From: Lunularia cruciata
Taxonomy: Eukaryota; Streptophyta; Marchantiopsida; Lunulariales; Lunulariaceae
Direction of reading: 5' to 3'
Assembly: GCA_948567375.1 (NCBI GenBank)
Contig: OX419755.1
Location: 42,103,001 to 42,167,000 of the forward strand
Length of the DNA stretch: 64,000 nt
Shown here in pieces: positions 31,281 to 44,030 of this stretch. The translations under genes were made by a program, and so were the position numbers. The notes beneath the pieces were generated by a model. It was not told the DNA's origin and searched no databases. It was given only the letters and a program-made list of their open reading frames with translations. How positions within the stretch are numbered: the stretch's first letter is position 1; the number at the start of each line of letters is the position of its first letter.

Positions 31281-32300
31281 TATGTGCTATCCTTTATTTT
31301 CAACCAATGACATGTGTACATTGGGAGTTGACCCAATCCCAATGTTTTGGTTGGCTGCCACACTTTGTGAGAGTAGGCATGATATGGTCCATACTACTAG
31401 AGCAGAGGTGGTTGATAATGGAGTTGACTTGGTTGAGGAGCATGGGATTTGCTTAACTACCAGTGGTTTGTGGCAGGCAACAATGGCTAGATTGGAGGAG
31501 TTTCTAACTAGACCAGCCTTTGAGTGAGCGTGGTTTACACCTAGTGTTGTCTTGTTGGATAACCAGAAGGGGATTTTTTTTGGTATGACCTTCAGGGAAG
31601 GTCTATACTCCATAGAGGGTCTTACTTGACTCTAGTGCATAGCCCTTTATGTTGCTCAAAGTTGAAGGAAGGCTGCAGTTGTTGGTCTAAAGTTATGGAA
31701 GATCGATATGGAGAGGTGTCTATTTTAGATCCAAACATCTCAAGGTGGTGGTTTGATATAGTACATCACACGTAGGGAGGTTTTTATCCTGTTTCAACTT
31801 GGTCACCCAATTGATAGCTCGGTGGTGAGAGCTCAATATATTGCAATAGTAGTTGAGTCATAAGATGTGCTACTTGGGGGAGCAATGTTATACTTCATGG
31901 GTTTTAGTATCAACTATTGGGAGGAGACAACCTCCTAACGACCAGGTTGGAAGTCAGGTGAGGGACAAGTATGTTGCCTACTAGTATGCTTTAGTAGTGG
32001 CAATCTTGGTTCCTATAGTTTGGAACCATGGCAACATTAGTTTCAACTTTCAATAGTGCAGTTACTTGGCTTGGTGATTTATTGGAGGAGAACGCCCATG
32101 CAAAGGATACTCTAGTACCAAAGGAGATCACTCAAATTTGGAGTACAAATGGGATTGTTCTATCCACCTTGGATGTTCCATTGTGGAGTTCAGAGGAGGC
32201 ATTGCAACAACAAGCTTAGAGTGGAGCCTTTGTACCAATAGGAGATGAGTGTGAGGATGAGCCTCCAGAGTTGATACCTTGACACCTCTGGATACCACAC
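31281..32300 (+). pseudogene. Family 1 copy 2 protease region
   Basis: The pre-protease segment (LGVDPIPMFWLAATLCESR) is in frame with gag. The active-site DSGA is degraded (GACTCTAGTGCATAG, so DSSA then stop), and small indels follow. The linker LVPKEITQIWSTNGIVLSTL (about 32110-32170) is kept. Confidence 0.65.
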
Positions 32301-33310
32301 TCATTGCTTTGCAATATCCGGTAGAGGGAGTATGTCTATTAGAGTTGTTTGGTGTGATTAGCACCGGACTAGTTGCGGTCCTATAGGCAGGTATACAAGT
32401 ACAAAGGTACTTGTATGTGGAGAGAGATGAGACTACTAGGTGAGTCTCTCTATATCATGTGGCACACTTGGCTTATTGGTATTTTGAGTTATTATTGATG
32501 TTAGAAATCATGGGTTACCAGAAGATCCTACTTGCAAAGATTTCCTTCTTGGAGGTATAGGACTTGGAGAAACATGGTCCCATTCACTTGGTGATTGTTG
32601 GATGGCCATGTTAGGGAAATACACGTGTTGGCCAAGGTTTGGGTCTTCAAGATGCCCATTTTGGTGTGTTTTGGGAGATGTTATGCATACTTTGACATCT
32701 CTAGGTCCATTAGCTCTATTTCTCTAGCTTACTTTTTGGAGAACATTCCTTTGATGGGTGATTCTTGCACCAAAGTGGTGGCAAGTACACATCAAGTCCA
32801 TTCTTGGATGGGCTTTATTGTTAGATATAGCTAGAGTGGGATCAAAGGCTTATTGTCTTTGTCTTTGATGGACAAACCCCTTACTTAGAGAGGTTCTATA
32901 GCGTGCTTATGACAAGATTTAGCATCTAGACTACATCATTGTTGATGATATCTTGGATGTTGGGCGTCAGTCTTAGATGGTAGTAGTGGCAGATAGGTCA
33001 CCTATGGCAATGGTGAACCTAGTTGGACAGCCTAGAGCCGCTTTTCCCACACTTATGAGTTTCTCAAGCTCTCATGCTTTTTGAGAGGGAGGTCCTAAAC
33101 TGGTTTGGGACTCACAATTACAACAATTGGTGGAGCCCAACTCTGATGAGAGAGAGTGTGCAATGGGTTTTTGCATTGGTGTTATTGTTATTCTAGTAGT
33201 GTTAGAGGCATCCATGCATTAGGTATTAGGTCAAGCTATGGACCTGAACTGTTTGACCTAGATTGTGAGCTTGGGCTTGGCAGAGCAGCATAGGATGCAC
33301 TTGATAGGCA
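32301..33310 (+). pseudogene. Family 1 copy 2 methyltransferase domain
   Basis: The same C5-methyltransferase block as in copy 1. Motif I is LLELFGVISTGLVAVL (from about 32334), then RYLYVERDETT. Motif IV is HLVIVGWPC then a stop (Cys codon near 32609), with GQGLGLQDAHFGVFWEML after it. Motif VI, YFLENIPLMGDSC (about 32730-32770), is intact. The end is CAMGFCIG and VLGQAMDLNCLT. The second copy confirms that the domain belongs to the family and is not a stray insertion. Confidence 0.75.
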
Positions 33311-35262
33311 TCACTTCTCAGACACTTGTGAGCCTTGTGCCTATTGAGACAATTCAAGCACATGCTGGGGGCAATGGACCAAGTAGACATGGTATTCTTG
33401 GGACACAACTAGTAGCTACTAGAGAGAGTGGTCTACTTGGAGTCCATCGAGGTGAGCGTGGGCAACTTGGATTACACTCTTGGTCTACTTGGGATGCTAT
33501 CAGAGGATGTGTGGAGCTTGCAGCCAGAGTGGAGGGAGTTTTTCACATAGAGGTTGGGACCTCTAGTGGTTGGGAGCATGACACTTTTGCTCCCAAGGGC
33601 CCAATGTAGTCAGTATATCTTCTACTCCTATGACGGTTACAAAGGATACTTGGGAGCCAGATCTTGGACCCAAGCTTACAAGAGAGGAAAGATAGAGAGT
33701 TTGGAGGTTCTTGAGGAGCTACATGAGTTATTTTGCCTTTAGTATGAAGGATTTGAGTGCTTTAAAAGGACATAGTATTTGGATTGAGCTGACTAGCAAT
33801 ACATTAATTTTCAAATATCCTTATCAATATAGTGATATGGAGAGGATATAGATTTAGAGTTGGAGTAGTGACCTTTTTGAGGTTGGGGTGGTAGGGATTT
33901 CACATAGAACATATACATTAGCTATAATGATGCCAACCAAGAAGGATATGCATAGCAACTGCACAAATAGGCAGTTGTGTGGAGATTACTTGTCATATCA
34001 ATCAATAGACTAGGGCCGATCGGTATGCCATGCCTACATTGAAAGAGATCCTTGATGCAATTGGGCATGCCAACGTCTTCAATACTTTGGATCTTTGAGC
34101 AAGATATCATTAGTTGCTGATCAAGGAGGAGGATAAGTCCAAGACAAAATTTTGAGTTATTGATCCTCATGGCAAGGATGTGTTATATCAATGGAGGTTC
34201 TTACTATTTGGGTTAAAGAATGCTTTTGCCGAGTTCCAAAGGGTCATGGATAGGATCTTAGTAGGATTTGATTTTTCTTGGTGCTATATTGATGACATTT
34301 TGCTCTATAGCACTACTGTGGAGGAGCATGAGAGACAATTGTTGGAGGTGTTTGAGAGATTGAGATCTCATAGACTCAAATTACATCTTAGGAAGTATTG
34401 GTTCTTCCATGTGCAAGTTGAGTATTTGGGTCACACTATCTACCTTGGAAGACTTGGTGTTCAGCAAACCAAGGTGGAGGCTATTGCACACATTCCTTGG
34501 TCTATAGATGTGAGCAGAGTGCAAGCATTCCTTGGGTTGGTAAAATTTTATCACCGATATGTTAGAGGATTTAGTATCATTGCCAAGGCCTCGACAAAGC
34601 TGACCAAGCTTACAAAAGCGTGGTGTTGGGAAGATGAGCAAGAGAGAGGTTTTGTAGAGCTCAAGGAGAGCTTGACATTTGCTCCTATTTTGAGGAGACC
34701 AATAAGAGGACAACCATTTCAGGTTCACACTGATTGGAGTATGTTTGAACTTGGAGCAATGCTCACCCAACATGATGATGAGGGGAAGGAGTTTGTGATG
34801 GCCTATGCTAGTCTCTCCAAAAATTCAATGAAAGCAAAGTATAGTTCATATGAGAGAGAGTGCTTGGCAACAGTTTGGGCAATAGTACATTTCCAATGTT
34901 ACCAATTTGGTAACCCCTTTACTCTCATCACTGATCATAAGCCACTAAAGTGGTTGATGGAGTCCGATAAGCTTTCAAGGAAGCTTGCAAGATGGGCTCT
35001 AATTTTATAGGAGTATGATTTCATGGTTATTCACAAACTTAGAGTGGTGAACCATGATGAAGATGGGTTGAGTATAAACCCATATCCTAGCCATCAAGAT
35101 CAGACCAGAGCACGTTGGCATGGTGAGACAAATAAGGAGATGGTGCTAGGTTGGCATGCATATGCCTTTCTTTGTATAATTTTTGAGGCTTTGGTGATAT
35201 CTCTCTCATTACATACAAGAGGAATTATTGAGGTCATAGATCTAGAGAGAGAAAATATTGGT
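33311..35262 (+). pseudogene. Family 1 copy 2 RT and RNase H, truncated
   Basis: RT is seen from about 33730. The best-kept frame is 34180-35010, with QWRFLLFGLKNAFAEFQRVMD, CYIDDILLYS, VEAIAHIPWSIDVSRVQAF and WCWEDEQERGFVELKE, then RNase H (YSSYERECLATVWAIVHFQ, TLITDHKPLKWLM). Text parallel to copy 1 stops at about 35262 (VIDLERENIGT), where unrelated sequence begins. The integrase, PHD finger and 3' repeats are gone. Confidence 0.8.
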
Positions 35263-35576
35263 ACATTTACCAAACTTAGTGATTCTACTTGTGATGATAA
35301 ACAACAAAGAATGGGATTTGACAATCTACATTCTATTATGATGTTATGGATCTAAATGTACAAAATCCTCACCCTTACAACACACAAGTAGAAATTTGTT
35401 ATGTTGTTAGACAAAAAGTATGTTTAGGGATTTTGTAATCCGTAATTTTGGTGAGGATTATTATCAACAAGTGATAGCCTCTAAAGTCCCAATAATAGTC
35501 TCCATAGTTTGTGCTCCCTCTTGAGTGATCATTCTAACCATCTATTGAAGTAGGAAGTAGCAATTGAATATTGGCC
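35263..35576. other. Junction region of unclear origin
   Basis: Lies between truncated family 1 copy 2 and the start of recognisable family 2 gag. It contains an inverted repeat, AATCCTCACC at 35364-35373 and GGTGAGGATT at 35450-35459, but no coding signal. It may be the family 2 leader. Confidence 0.35.
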
Positions 35577-37170
35577 ATGTGTAGGAATCATGGATCCACA
35601 ATTGCAAGAATCAATGCAAGGAATGTAGGGGATGTTGAACTAGTTTCAAGAAATCAAGAGACCATGGAAGAATTGCAAAATCAAATACATATTGTCAAGA
35701 ATGGTCAAGTAGTGCAAGAAGGGGAGTCATCTCAACAACCAACACTAGCAATCAAAGTACCTTGAGAGTTATGGATACCGATGACACCAATTCCAATCAA
35801 CAACCAAGCCACATTGTTTCTACAAATGAAAAAGATGTGCAATATCAAGCCTTACAAGGGACAATGTTCCATGGGAGTAGTGGAAAATTGGATTTCAAGA
35901 ATGAATCAATACATTTGATTATTCACAATAGAGATCATTAATCATTTTGTATGTGTGTTTGCGTGTGGGCACTTGACTGATAAAGCACTCACATGGTATG
36001 ACGCTTGGGAATTGTGAACAATCCCAATTGTTGGTAGAAGGAAGAGAGGTCACTTGGATAGCCATGCAAGAAGGGTTGGTCAAGAATTTCCAATTTGTGA
36101 ATTGTGCAAATGGCCTGAACCAGACTCTAGGGGTTGAAGTAGAAGAATAGCATACAAGAGTACGTGGAAACATTTTTGGATCTATAGGTTACAATAAATG
36201 ATATGAGTCTAGCCAAACTTCTTGACAATTTCAAGAGAGGATTAAAAGAGCAAATTTGGCAAGAGGTCATGGTGAAAATTCCTTGTACAGTTTTTGAAAC
36301 CATTACTTATGCTCAAATAATATCAAGGGCACTTGGAGGAGGTGAAACAATAACACCAATGCAAAACTATTGGGCTGAGACACACTATTTTGGTAGACCC
36401 GTTCTTATGGAATTGGGCAACATTTGGTTCCAAGACCGAGGAGCAAGACCTCTCCAAGGAGAACGGGACAGGTCAAAGAAAGGAGAGATGGAATCCCATG
36501 GAGAGAAGAGGCTTGAGTAGAAAAATGATGATGTTACAATTGTGGCCAAATTACATAGCCATCAATTGTTGTGCTTGTCATCTTAAAGGCCCTTGGCCTC
36601 CATACAAGCAACCTTTGAACCACATGGAGAGACAATTGGAGAGGAGGAAATAGAAACCACATCAAAAAACAAAGATTTTGCTAGTAAATGCACCTCATGA
36701 CGTTATTAGCTTGGTGAAGAATAGTAAAAGCGGGGGAAGGAAGAGGACAAGTGTGAAAGATGGAGGAAGATAAATGCCCAATTAATTTTTGTGAATAGAA
36801 TGCTATAAGGCAATTTGGTGAGAGTGTTGATAGATCTTGGGGCAACAAAGAATTTCTTGTCTTGCTTTATTTCAATAAGGTTGGAGAAGGAACTAGAGAA
36901 GGAGTGGAAGGACAAAGTAGAGTTACCTAATGGTTAGACAAAGATGATTGAGTCATTACTTAGAAAGGTAATACTCTTTGTAGGAGGGTATCAAGAGGCA
37001 ATCAAGTGGCAAGTGATATCACTAGCTCATTATGATGCAATCTTAAGTATACCGTGGATAGAGCACTACAACTCCATGGTGGATTGGAGAAAGAAAGTAG
37101 TGAAAACTAGTCAATGGAAGATCTTTGGGGTTAAAGGAAGATCACAAAGGCAAGAGTTGCCTTTGTAAGG
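35577..37170 (+). pseudogene. Family 2 chromovirus gag and protease
   Basis: Strongly decayed gag: DNFKRGLKEQIWQEVMVK (about 36221-36275) matches the region before the nucleocapsid in plant chromoviruses. The protease active site appears at about 36818-36860 as VLIDLGATKNFLS, with DLGAT in place of the usual D[ST]GA. The second block, HYDAILSIPWIEHYNSMVDW, is at about 37028-37090. Many stops and frame changes. Confidence 0.6.
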
Positions 37171-37379
37171 ACCAATAATGGAGAAATTCTTGAGAAATTG
37201 AAAGATGTGGTCAATGAGTTCCAAGATGTCTTTCTGGAAGAATTACCTATAGGTTTACTACAAAAAGGAGAGTAGATCATAAAATTGATATAATTCTTGG
37301 GAAGACACCTCCTTATAAGGCCCATAATGACTATCACCTCATGATAGAGGAGTGTAAGGCTCAAATCAAGGATATGTTA

Positions 37380-38560
37380 TAGAAGGGGTTTATCCAACCT
37401 AACATATCACCATATGGGGCTCTTGTATTGTTTATGAAGAAGAAAGATAGAATAATGCACATGTGCATTGACTACCGGGGACTAAATCAACAAATAGTAA
37501 AGAATACATATCTATTACCTCACATGGATGACTTGTTTGATCAACTAAATGGGGCAAGGCACTTTACCAAACTTGATTTGTGGAGCAATTACAACCAAAT
37601 CATAATTATGGAAGAAGACATACACAAAATAGCCTTTCAAATAAGGTATGGTCACTTTGAGTACTTGGCGATACTGTTTGGCCTCACCAATGCTTCAACC
37701 ACTTTCATGAGTTTGATGAATGAAATATTTTGTCCATACTTGGATAAATCTATTATCATTTTTCTTGATGATATCTTAGTCTATAGTAGGACACCAATAG
37801 AGCACAAGCAACATCTATGAGAAGTCCTCCAAATTCTATAAAAAAATCAATTGTATGCCAAAATCTCAAAGAGCGAGTTTGGTAAATTTGAAGTAGACTA
37901 CTTAGGGCATAGAGTAAGTGTAGAAGGTATCCAAGTGTTAACAGATAAAATAGAAGTCATTCAAAAATGGAGTGCTCTAAAAGATCAGACTCAACTCAAG
38001 AAGTTCTTGGGATTGACGAGGTTTTTTCATCAATTTATCAAGGACTTCTCCAGGATAGCCTCTATTAGCACTATTAGGCAAGGAGAAGAAGTAGATATAG
38101 GGAATTGCATAAGAATTAGCCTTTTAGGAGTTGAAAGATGCATTACTACATGCAACTATCTTGAAATGGTATGACCCAAAATGTCTAATCAAGATGGCTA
38201 TAGATGCATCAAGTGTAGCATTAGGAGCAGTTCTACAACAAGAATGGTAGGATGGATGGCACCCAATTGCATATTTCTCTCATAAGTTGTTATTGGAAAA
38301 ATGCAACTATCACACCACCAAAATGAGAAGAGTTGGCCATTGTCTTTGCAACCAAGAATTGGAAGCACTATTGGGTGAGAAGGCATTTGTGGCAAAGATG
38401 GACCACAAACCTCTAGTCTACCTTGAGACACAAAAAGATCTTTCTCATTGATAGATTTGGTAGGCAAAGTGGAGACAACAATTCAATATGACAACTAGAT
38501 ATGTGGAAAGCAAGAAGCAACATGTAGATGCATTCACTAAAATGCCAATGGCAAACAATT
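37380..38560 (+). pseudogene. Family 2 RT and RNase H
   Basis: RT blocks: [52 protein letters not shown], and catalytic IIFLDDILVYSRT (about 37755-37793). The thumb is VDYLGHRVSVEGIQV and LKKFLGLTRFFHQFI. RNase H follows with IDASSVALGAVLQQEW and MDHKPLVYLE. Stops occur at 37818, 38249 and elsewhere. Confidence 0.8.
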
Positions 38561-38719
38561 TGGTGGTCAAAGTCAAGATGAATCTTAAATTTTGGTCCAA
38601 GATACTTGTTGCTACAAAAATTGATCCACAAATTGTAGGTGTTCAATAATCCAAAGGTATCACTAGCACCCAAGGACTCACCTTTTGTGATAGTAGGTTA
38701 TGGATCTCAGATGACATGG

Positions 38720-39620
38720 ATCTAAGAACCACCATCCTAGCAAAATGTCATGATTCTACCATTGTAGGTCATGTTGGAATGGACAAGACCTTGGATGCAG
38801 TCAAATGCCATTACTATTAGCCCAAGATGAGCAACAATGTGATAGAATATGTTTAAAGATACCTACTTTGTCAACAAAATGAGGCTTCTAATCAAGCTCC
38901 TATAGGATTCCTCCAACCTCTCTCCACTCCTAAACAATGTTGGGAACATGTAAGCATGGATCTAGTTTTTTGAATTGCCTAAGACTACCTCTAGGTTTGA
39001 CTTCATCGGAGTCTTTGTCAACCAACTCAGCAAAATGATTCATGTGCATCCTACCACCAAGGATGTGACTGCCCCAAAACTAGCACAATTGTACTTAGAT
39101 GTAGTCTTTTCCCATCGTGGCTTGTCTCAAGTGCTCATCATAGATAGAGGCACTCAATTCATTAGTTTGTTTTGGAGAACACTCTTTGGCTTCTTCAAAA
39201 CCAAAATGGCCATATCCCTAGCTTACCATCCATAGACTGATGGACAAATAGAGAGTGAAAATTGCACTATTGAGGATATGCTTTGGAGCTTTACTTTGGA
39301 TGAGCAAGAGAGTTGGGACACCTTACTCTTATTGGTGTAATTTGCTTACAACAATTCATTGAATGCCTTTACACAAGTCACACCGTTCTTCCTCATGTAT
39401 GGAGAGCATCCTTTGACAACTTCAAGCTTGATGAAGGTCCATCTAGTGGCTACCAAGGTTGACATTTTCAACACTTTTGTTTCTAGAATCCAACAAGTTG
39501 TGGAGAACGCCAAGCACAAGTTGTAGATTGCTCAAAACCGGCATAAGTAGTATGCAAATGCACACCGCCAACACATGGAGTTCAATGTGGGAGATCAATT
39601 TTGGCTATAAACCATTAACA
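38720..39620 (+). pseudogene. Family 2 integrase
   Basis: The HHCC module is CHDSTIVGHVGMDKTLDAV then LLCQQNEA (about 38742-38886). Catalytic Asp residues lie in VSMDLVF (about 38955) and IIDRGTQF (about 39139), and the Glu in DGQIESEN (about 39240). This is a Ty3/gypsy chromovirus type. The frame is broken several times. Confidence 0.75.
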
Positions 39621-40020
39621 TCAAGTTAGTTGGTCCTCATAAGCTCAAACCTTGTTTCATTTGATCTTTCTTCATCCTTTGACGCATCGATGCCGTGGCT
39701 TATCACCTCAAGCTAACGCCACATATGAAGATCCACCCAATGTTTCATGTTTCCTTATTATGCCAATATGCTTCCCATCCATCCCACTTCTCTTCCATCT
39801 AAGAAAGTTAACCTTGTCCAACACTTGTTGATGAGGCGGAGGAGTATGAAGTCAAATACATTCTCTAGAAATGTATCCGTCATACTCTCCATCCGCATGT
39901 GGAATATCTGGTCCATTGGAAAGGTAGCCCCAACATGGGAACCAGCAGTCAACTTGACCAATGCACCAATGTTAGTTCAATCTTTTAAGCAACAACTTTG
40001 CAACAAGGACATTGCATCTT
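39621..40020 (+). pseudogene. Family 2 integrase tail with chromodomain
   Basis: LVGPHKLKPCF and PHMKIHPMFHVSLL match the GPY/F-like integrase tail. A chromodomain follows at about 39826-39995, read across one frameshift: EEYEVKYIL, VEYLVHWKG, TWEPAVNLTNAPMLVQSF. Chromodomains of chromoviruses bind methylated histone H3 and direct insertion to heterochromatin. Confidence 0.7.
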
Positions 40021-40035
40021 AAAAGGGGAGAGGTT
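40021..40035 (+). promoter_or_regulatory. Polypurine tract, family 2
   Basis: AAAAGGGGAGAGGTT directly precedes the 3' LTR start TGTAATAC. Confidence 0.75.
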
Positions 40036-40631
40036 TGTAATACAAGTAGCTAGACATATTATTTGGAGGTGAAAATTGGCTTAGTAACATCTAGAAAGAT
40101 TTTGTGTACAATGGGCTAAGAAGATTAGATAGAAGTATCACTAAAAGAGTACTTCTACTAATAGGGTAGAAGCCAAAAATAGCTTGAAAACTTTAAAGCC
40201 AATTTTAGAGGCCTAAACAAATGAATTAGGCCTCAAAAATAGAAAAAATTTCCCTCAATAAATAAAGGCTTGCTTTCTCTACTTTATGCTTTGTCTTATC
40301 AAGAACTTTCCAATGATACATCACCCATGTGATTTTGAGCTCCCTACAAGAAGATTCCTTAAAGATTCCCTTTGTTCAAACACATTTGAGCAACTAGATA
40401 GGACAAGGATTGACATGTCACCCATCCAAACAACTAATCCAAGGATGGAGCTTGCTAACAGGTCACCAACCCATGTATCTGATCCAAGGGTGGAACTTCC
40501 TTTGAAGAGATCCTCTTTGCTATATAATAAAGAGAAGGTACTCCTTTGGGGCATCGGAGTATTGAGTGTGAAACTTGTATTTTCTTTATTGTATCTCTCT
40601 TCAAGAGTTCTCTTGTCCTCTGAGTATTACA
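40036..40631 (+). mobile_element. Family 2 3' LTR
   Basis: 596 bp from TGTAATAC to ATTACA, preceded by a polypurine tract. A TATA-like CTATATAATA is at about 40528-40537. Followed by CCAAG, the target duplication. Confidence 0.8.
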
Positions 40632-40636
40632 CCAAG

Positions 40637-40680
40637 TCAATTTCCACATCTAGATAATATGTCTAGCTAATGGTATCACA
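40637..40680 (-). mobile_element. Family 2 LTR, right part (split)
   Basis: TCAATTTCCACATCTAG to GGTATCACA completes the reverse-oriented LTR at 27161-27697. Confidence 0.75.
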
Positions 40681-42253
40681 CATAGTTTCTAACTTATGAT
40701 TCCATATAATAATACAAAAGTTGATGAATTAGAGGTACAAATTAGACTTTCAAGGAAATGTTCCACACATTGATAAATCCAATAATATAGTCCATAAAGT
40801 AGAAGTGAGTTTTTCTCAAACTCATGAGAAATTGACATGAGAAAAATATAATTATGGGATTAAAGTCTGGTCAAACTAGAGTTTGTGATGTGTAGGTTCA
40901 GTGGAATATGACAATATTGTGGTAAACTTAAAGGTGCAAATAGTGATGGTAAGTCTAATATGGATGAGATATTTGCTGTAGACAATGAGAAGTTTCTTGA
41001 GCAAACTCACTATAGAAACAAGTTTTTGATGTGTTTGTAAATTTTATAGAACTCATGGAATAATGTACACATATGTGTAATACATACTACTAACATTTTT
41101 CAAGTTTGCTAACAACATTAATCTTTGCTTTGAGAGTAGTATTGTAATTTTAAAGGCTTAGAAAGTAATGTTTTTTTCAAAGAAAGAAAATATTAGAAGC
41201 AAAGTAGAATTCCGAAATAGAGATATACAAATTCCTATTGTTAAAATGGATAAAGTATTGACTACATTATGACAATTAGATTATAAGTTGATGCAAACCT
41301 TCTCAAAGGAGAAGAGCTTTATGGAAGAAGGTTTGATGAAGAAGAATGATAACTTTACACAACTTATGCAAGAATAATTGTTGATATAAAGGCTTAAATC
41401 ATACATACTAATTGTAGTCTTGTAAAACTGCCCATCATTACAAGATTAAAAATCAGAATAATTTATTTAGATAATATAATATAAATAATATAATAATATA
41501 AATAAATATCAGAGGAAATATAGTAAATTTCAAAATATTGATAATGCTTAATATTTTCAAAATTGTAAGAATTGAAATTTAATTCTTCTAAAATAGAACT
41601 ACACAAGGGTCAAATAATGTTGCTTTATGTAGAGTGAAATTTTGTGATATATTTATGAATAATAACTTTTACATTTTACATTTTTACATTTTTGGAGATC
41701 ATGTTTATAGCAAAAATATCTTTAGATCTTGAAGTACAAGGTTTATTTAGATGGAATCTTAAAATACAATAAGAGAAGTATTATGGAAGAAAGTAAGGAG
41801 TAGATGATGAAGATGTTTATTTAGATTGATTTCCATACTCAAATTTTATAAGAAAATATAAGAGAACTAATTTATACTGTAATTCTTGAGCAAAGAGAAG
41901 TATTACCTATAGTTTTTAATTTAATTATGGATGTATATTTTACATTTGTATTGTTGTACACTATATATCCAAATTTTAAGTTTGATTTTCTCTAAACTTA
42001 AGACATATACATGATTCATGAAGTGTTGAAAACCCATTCTTCCTTGATAATGTTTGTTATAATTTACACACATGAGCTAAAAGTAGACAATAGAAATTTA
42101 TTTATTTGGTTAATCACATATTTATTATAATTTATTAGATATTTAATGAGCAATCAGGCCAAGCTTATTACAAGCTTATGTGTTTTATTTTACTTCCTAT
42201 TATTTTAGTTATTAAATAAGGTCAAGAAATGCCTTTATAAGAGAAACATAAGT
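40681..42253. other. AT-rich DNA without recognised genes
   Basis: Strongly AT-rich, with a low-complexity patch (ATAATATAAATAAT type) at about 41471-41510. No conserved protein text on either strand. Confidence 0.5.
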
Positions 42254-42352
42254 TATTGTGCATATATACATTGCTACACAACATACATCATTGTCAACAC
42301 TATATAAGCACAACTCACACATAAGTCATACATGACCTCTCAAGTGCCACAA
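42254..42352 (-). repeat. Family 1 copy 3 segment B2
   Basis: 99 bp: on the minus strand it runs from TTGTGGCACTTGAGAGG to GCACAATA, following A2 directly, as in copy 1. Confidence 0.8.
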
Positions 42353-42799
42353 TAATCAGTTTGTTCACAACTTGAATCACACTCAATCAAATCAGTACTT
42401 GATATGTCACTCAACAATTTGTCAACAATTGGGTATTGATTTAGTCAAGCCACACTCACTCTAGCAAGAGACTCCATGTGATGCTTGCCGGCCTTTGTCC
42501 ACCATAGCTAAGAATTTGAAGGCTCAACATCAAAGAAGTGAGCTCTTTAGAGTTGCACTTCAAAAGTAGACCCTCTAGACTCAACCTAGGTCTCCTACCC
42601 TAATGGTCTTGCTGATGGCACATTTGATGGTGCAAATGGTGCAAGTGAAAATGGGCCCCACTTCAAACATCAATACTTCAAACATGAAATCTGACCATCA
42701 ATAAGTAGTCTATGAATAATTTCCAAAATACCTTTGACTACCAACTCTACTACTCCAAAGTCCGAGCAATCTAGGTGCGATGCTACAAATAGCATGACA
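42353..42799 (-). repeat. Family 1 copy 3 repeat A2
   Basis: 447 bp: on the minus strand from TGTCATGC to CTGATTA. Confidence 0.85.
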
Positions 42800-42910
42800 A
42801 TTATTGTGTGTATATACATCTCTACACAACATTCATTATTGTCAACATCACACACTATAGAAGCACAACTCACACATAAGTCATAAATGGACTCTCAAGT
42901 ACCATAATTG
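42800..42910 (-). repeat. Family 1 copy 3 segment B1 and purine tract
   Basis: B1 (about 42800-42898) ends CACAATAAT just before A2. It is preceded on the minus strand by the polypurine tract CTAGGGGGGCAA (42899-42910). Confidence 0.75.
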
Positions 42911-43076
42911 CCCCCCTAGTTGGCAGTTAGGTACCTCTAACTCCATATAGCCATCTATTCCAAGTATATGGCATACCTTATGGTAAGCAAAAGATCAGGA
43001 GGTCGGGTGCTATCAAACCCCATAGTTAGTTGCTTGTTTACAATCTATACCATATAAAGGATGAATTAGCTACATG

Positions 43077-43615
43077 TCAAGTACATCTAGGATATAATCA
43101 TTGTCCTTCAAGAACCATCATGAGAGGAGGAGTCAAACATGCCATATGCTATCCTATTGAACAACTATCACACACTCACATAGTAGTAACAACTCCACCA
43201 AAAGAGCTGCATAACATACATCTCAAGCTTGCATGTACAAGTGCCAAGCTTAGGTCCAGAGTACCATCAATGTTTTGGAGATGGCATAGTGCACAATTGC
43301 ACACATGATCCTTCTAAATAACACCATCACATCCTTCTAACACAAGGACTCTAGATGGCAAAACCTCACTCACTCTCAAGATAGTGTGGCTTGTAGAAAC
43401 ATCAAGTGTCATTAATGTTGTCTACTATAGATATACATAGTCACCTAGATGAAATTGATGGATTGAGGGTCTATAACCTCCTTTTCAAATGGTAGCATAA
43501 CATAAGGTATCCCTATGTTGAGTAATTGCTAAGTTCTCAAAGGCCATCAACATCACTCTCTAAAAGATCTCTACCTGTTGAGAACATGTGCTCATCCATA
43601 CATTTGGATCATCCA
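43077..43615 (-). pseudogene. Copy 3 integrase tail and PHD finger
   Basis: The finger reads CMLC, VCDSC, HMACLTPP and PRCT on the minus strand between about 43255 and 43077. It keeps the sixth ligand Cys that is Arg in copy 1, while other positions are damaged (W to stop before His; the Cys of WLC became Tyr). The SH3-like part lies above it, up to the solo LTR. Confidence 0.65.
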
Positions 43616-44030
43616 TGTAACAATATGGAGTTTAGTGACGAAGTTAGTCGGGCTTACGAAGTAGAGAATAAGACAAAATAGCCTAGAATATTCTAGAAGC
43701 ATCTAAGAAGCTTCTTAGGAAGCTTCCCAACTAGTTAACTTGCGCCCTAAGCAGGTAGCTTCTAGAAGCTTCTAACTAGCTTAGCTTGCACGCCAAGTAG
43801 GCGGCTTCTAGAAGGAAGCTTCTTGAGAAGCTTCCTAGTTAACTTGGCTTGCACTCCAAGAAAGCGGCTCAAGGAAATTTCTTGAGAAAGCTTCAAGGGT
43901 CTTGTATGCTACCTATAAATACCAAGGCCGAAGCTCATGCTAGGCATTCGGAGTTTTCCCTCATTCAAGTGTCCCAATGTGAGCTTCCATTCTCCTATTT
44001 CTCTCCTCGGTTTTGGTCTTTTACAATCCA
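43611..44030 (+). mobile_element. Solo LTR of family 3 with target duplication
   Basis: 410 bp, TGTAACAATATGGAG (43616) to TTTTACA (44025), flanked by perfect ATCCA duplications (43611-43615, 44026-44030). A TATA box CTATAAATA lies at 43912-43920, with GAA/TTC arrays upstream (43690-43835). It sits in the copy 3 integrase. Confidence 0.92.
43690..43835 (+). promoter_or_regulatory. Heat-shock-element-like arrays in solo family 3 LTR
   Basis: TTCTAGAAGCTTC (43760-43772) is a perfect TTCnnGAAnnTTC. Further GAA/TTC palindromes lie at about 43690-43727 and 43804-43834. The TATA box follows at 43912. Confidence 0.6.

Larger units (their letters stand above)
27698..40631 (+). mobile_element. Composite: family 2 chromovirus carrying family 1 copy 2
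   Basis: It is flanked by a 5-bp duplication CCAAG (27693-27697 and 40632-40636) inside a family 2 LTR. The right side is a family 2 element ending at its 3' LTR (40036-40631). On the left only the bases TG precede the family 1 A1 repeat at 27700. The 5' LTR and start of the chromovirus and the 3' end of family 1 copy 2 are missing, so copy 2 apparently landed in the 5' LTR and a deletion then joined about 35262 to the chromovirus interior. Confidence 0.6.

Noticed and set aside
43030-43308. 92-residue plus-strand open frame
   Set aside because: It is the antisense of the integrase tail and PHD finger of family 1 copy 3.
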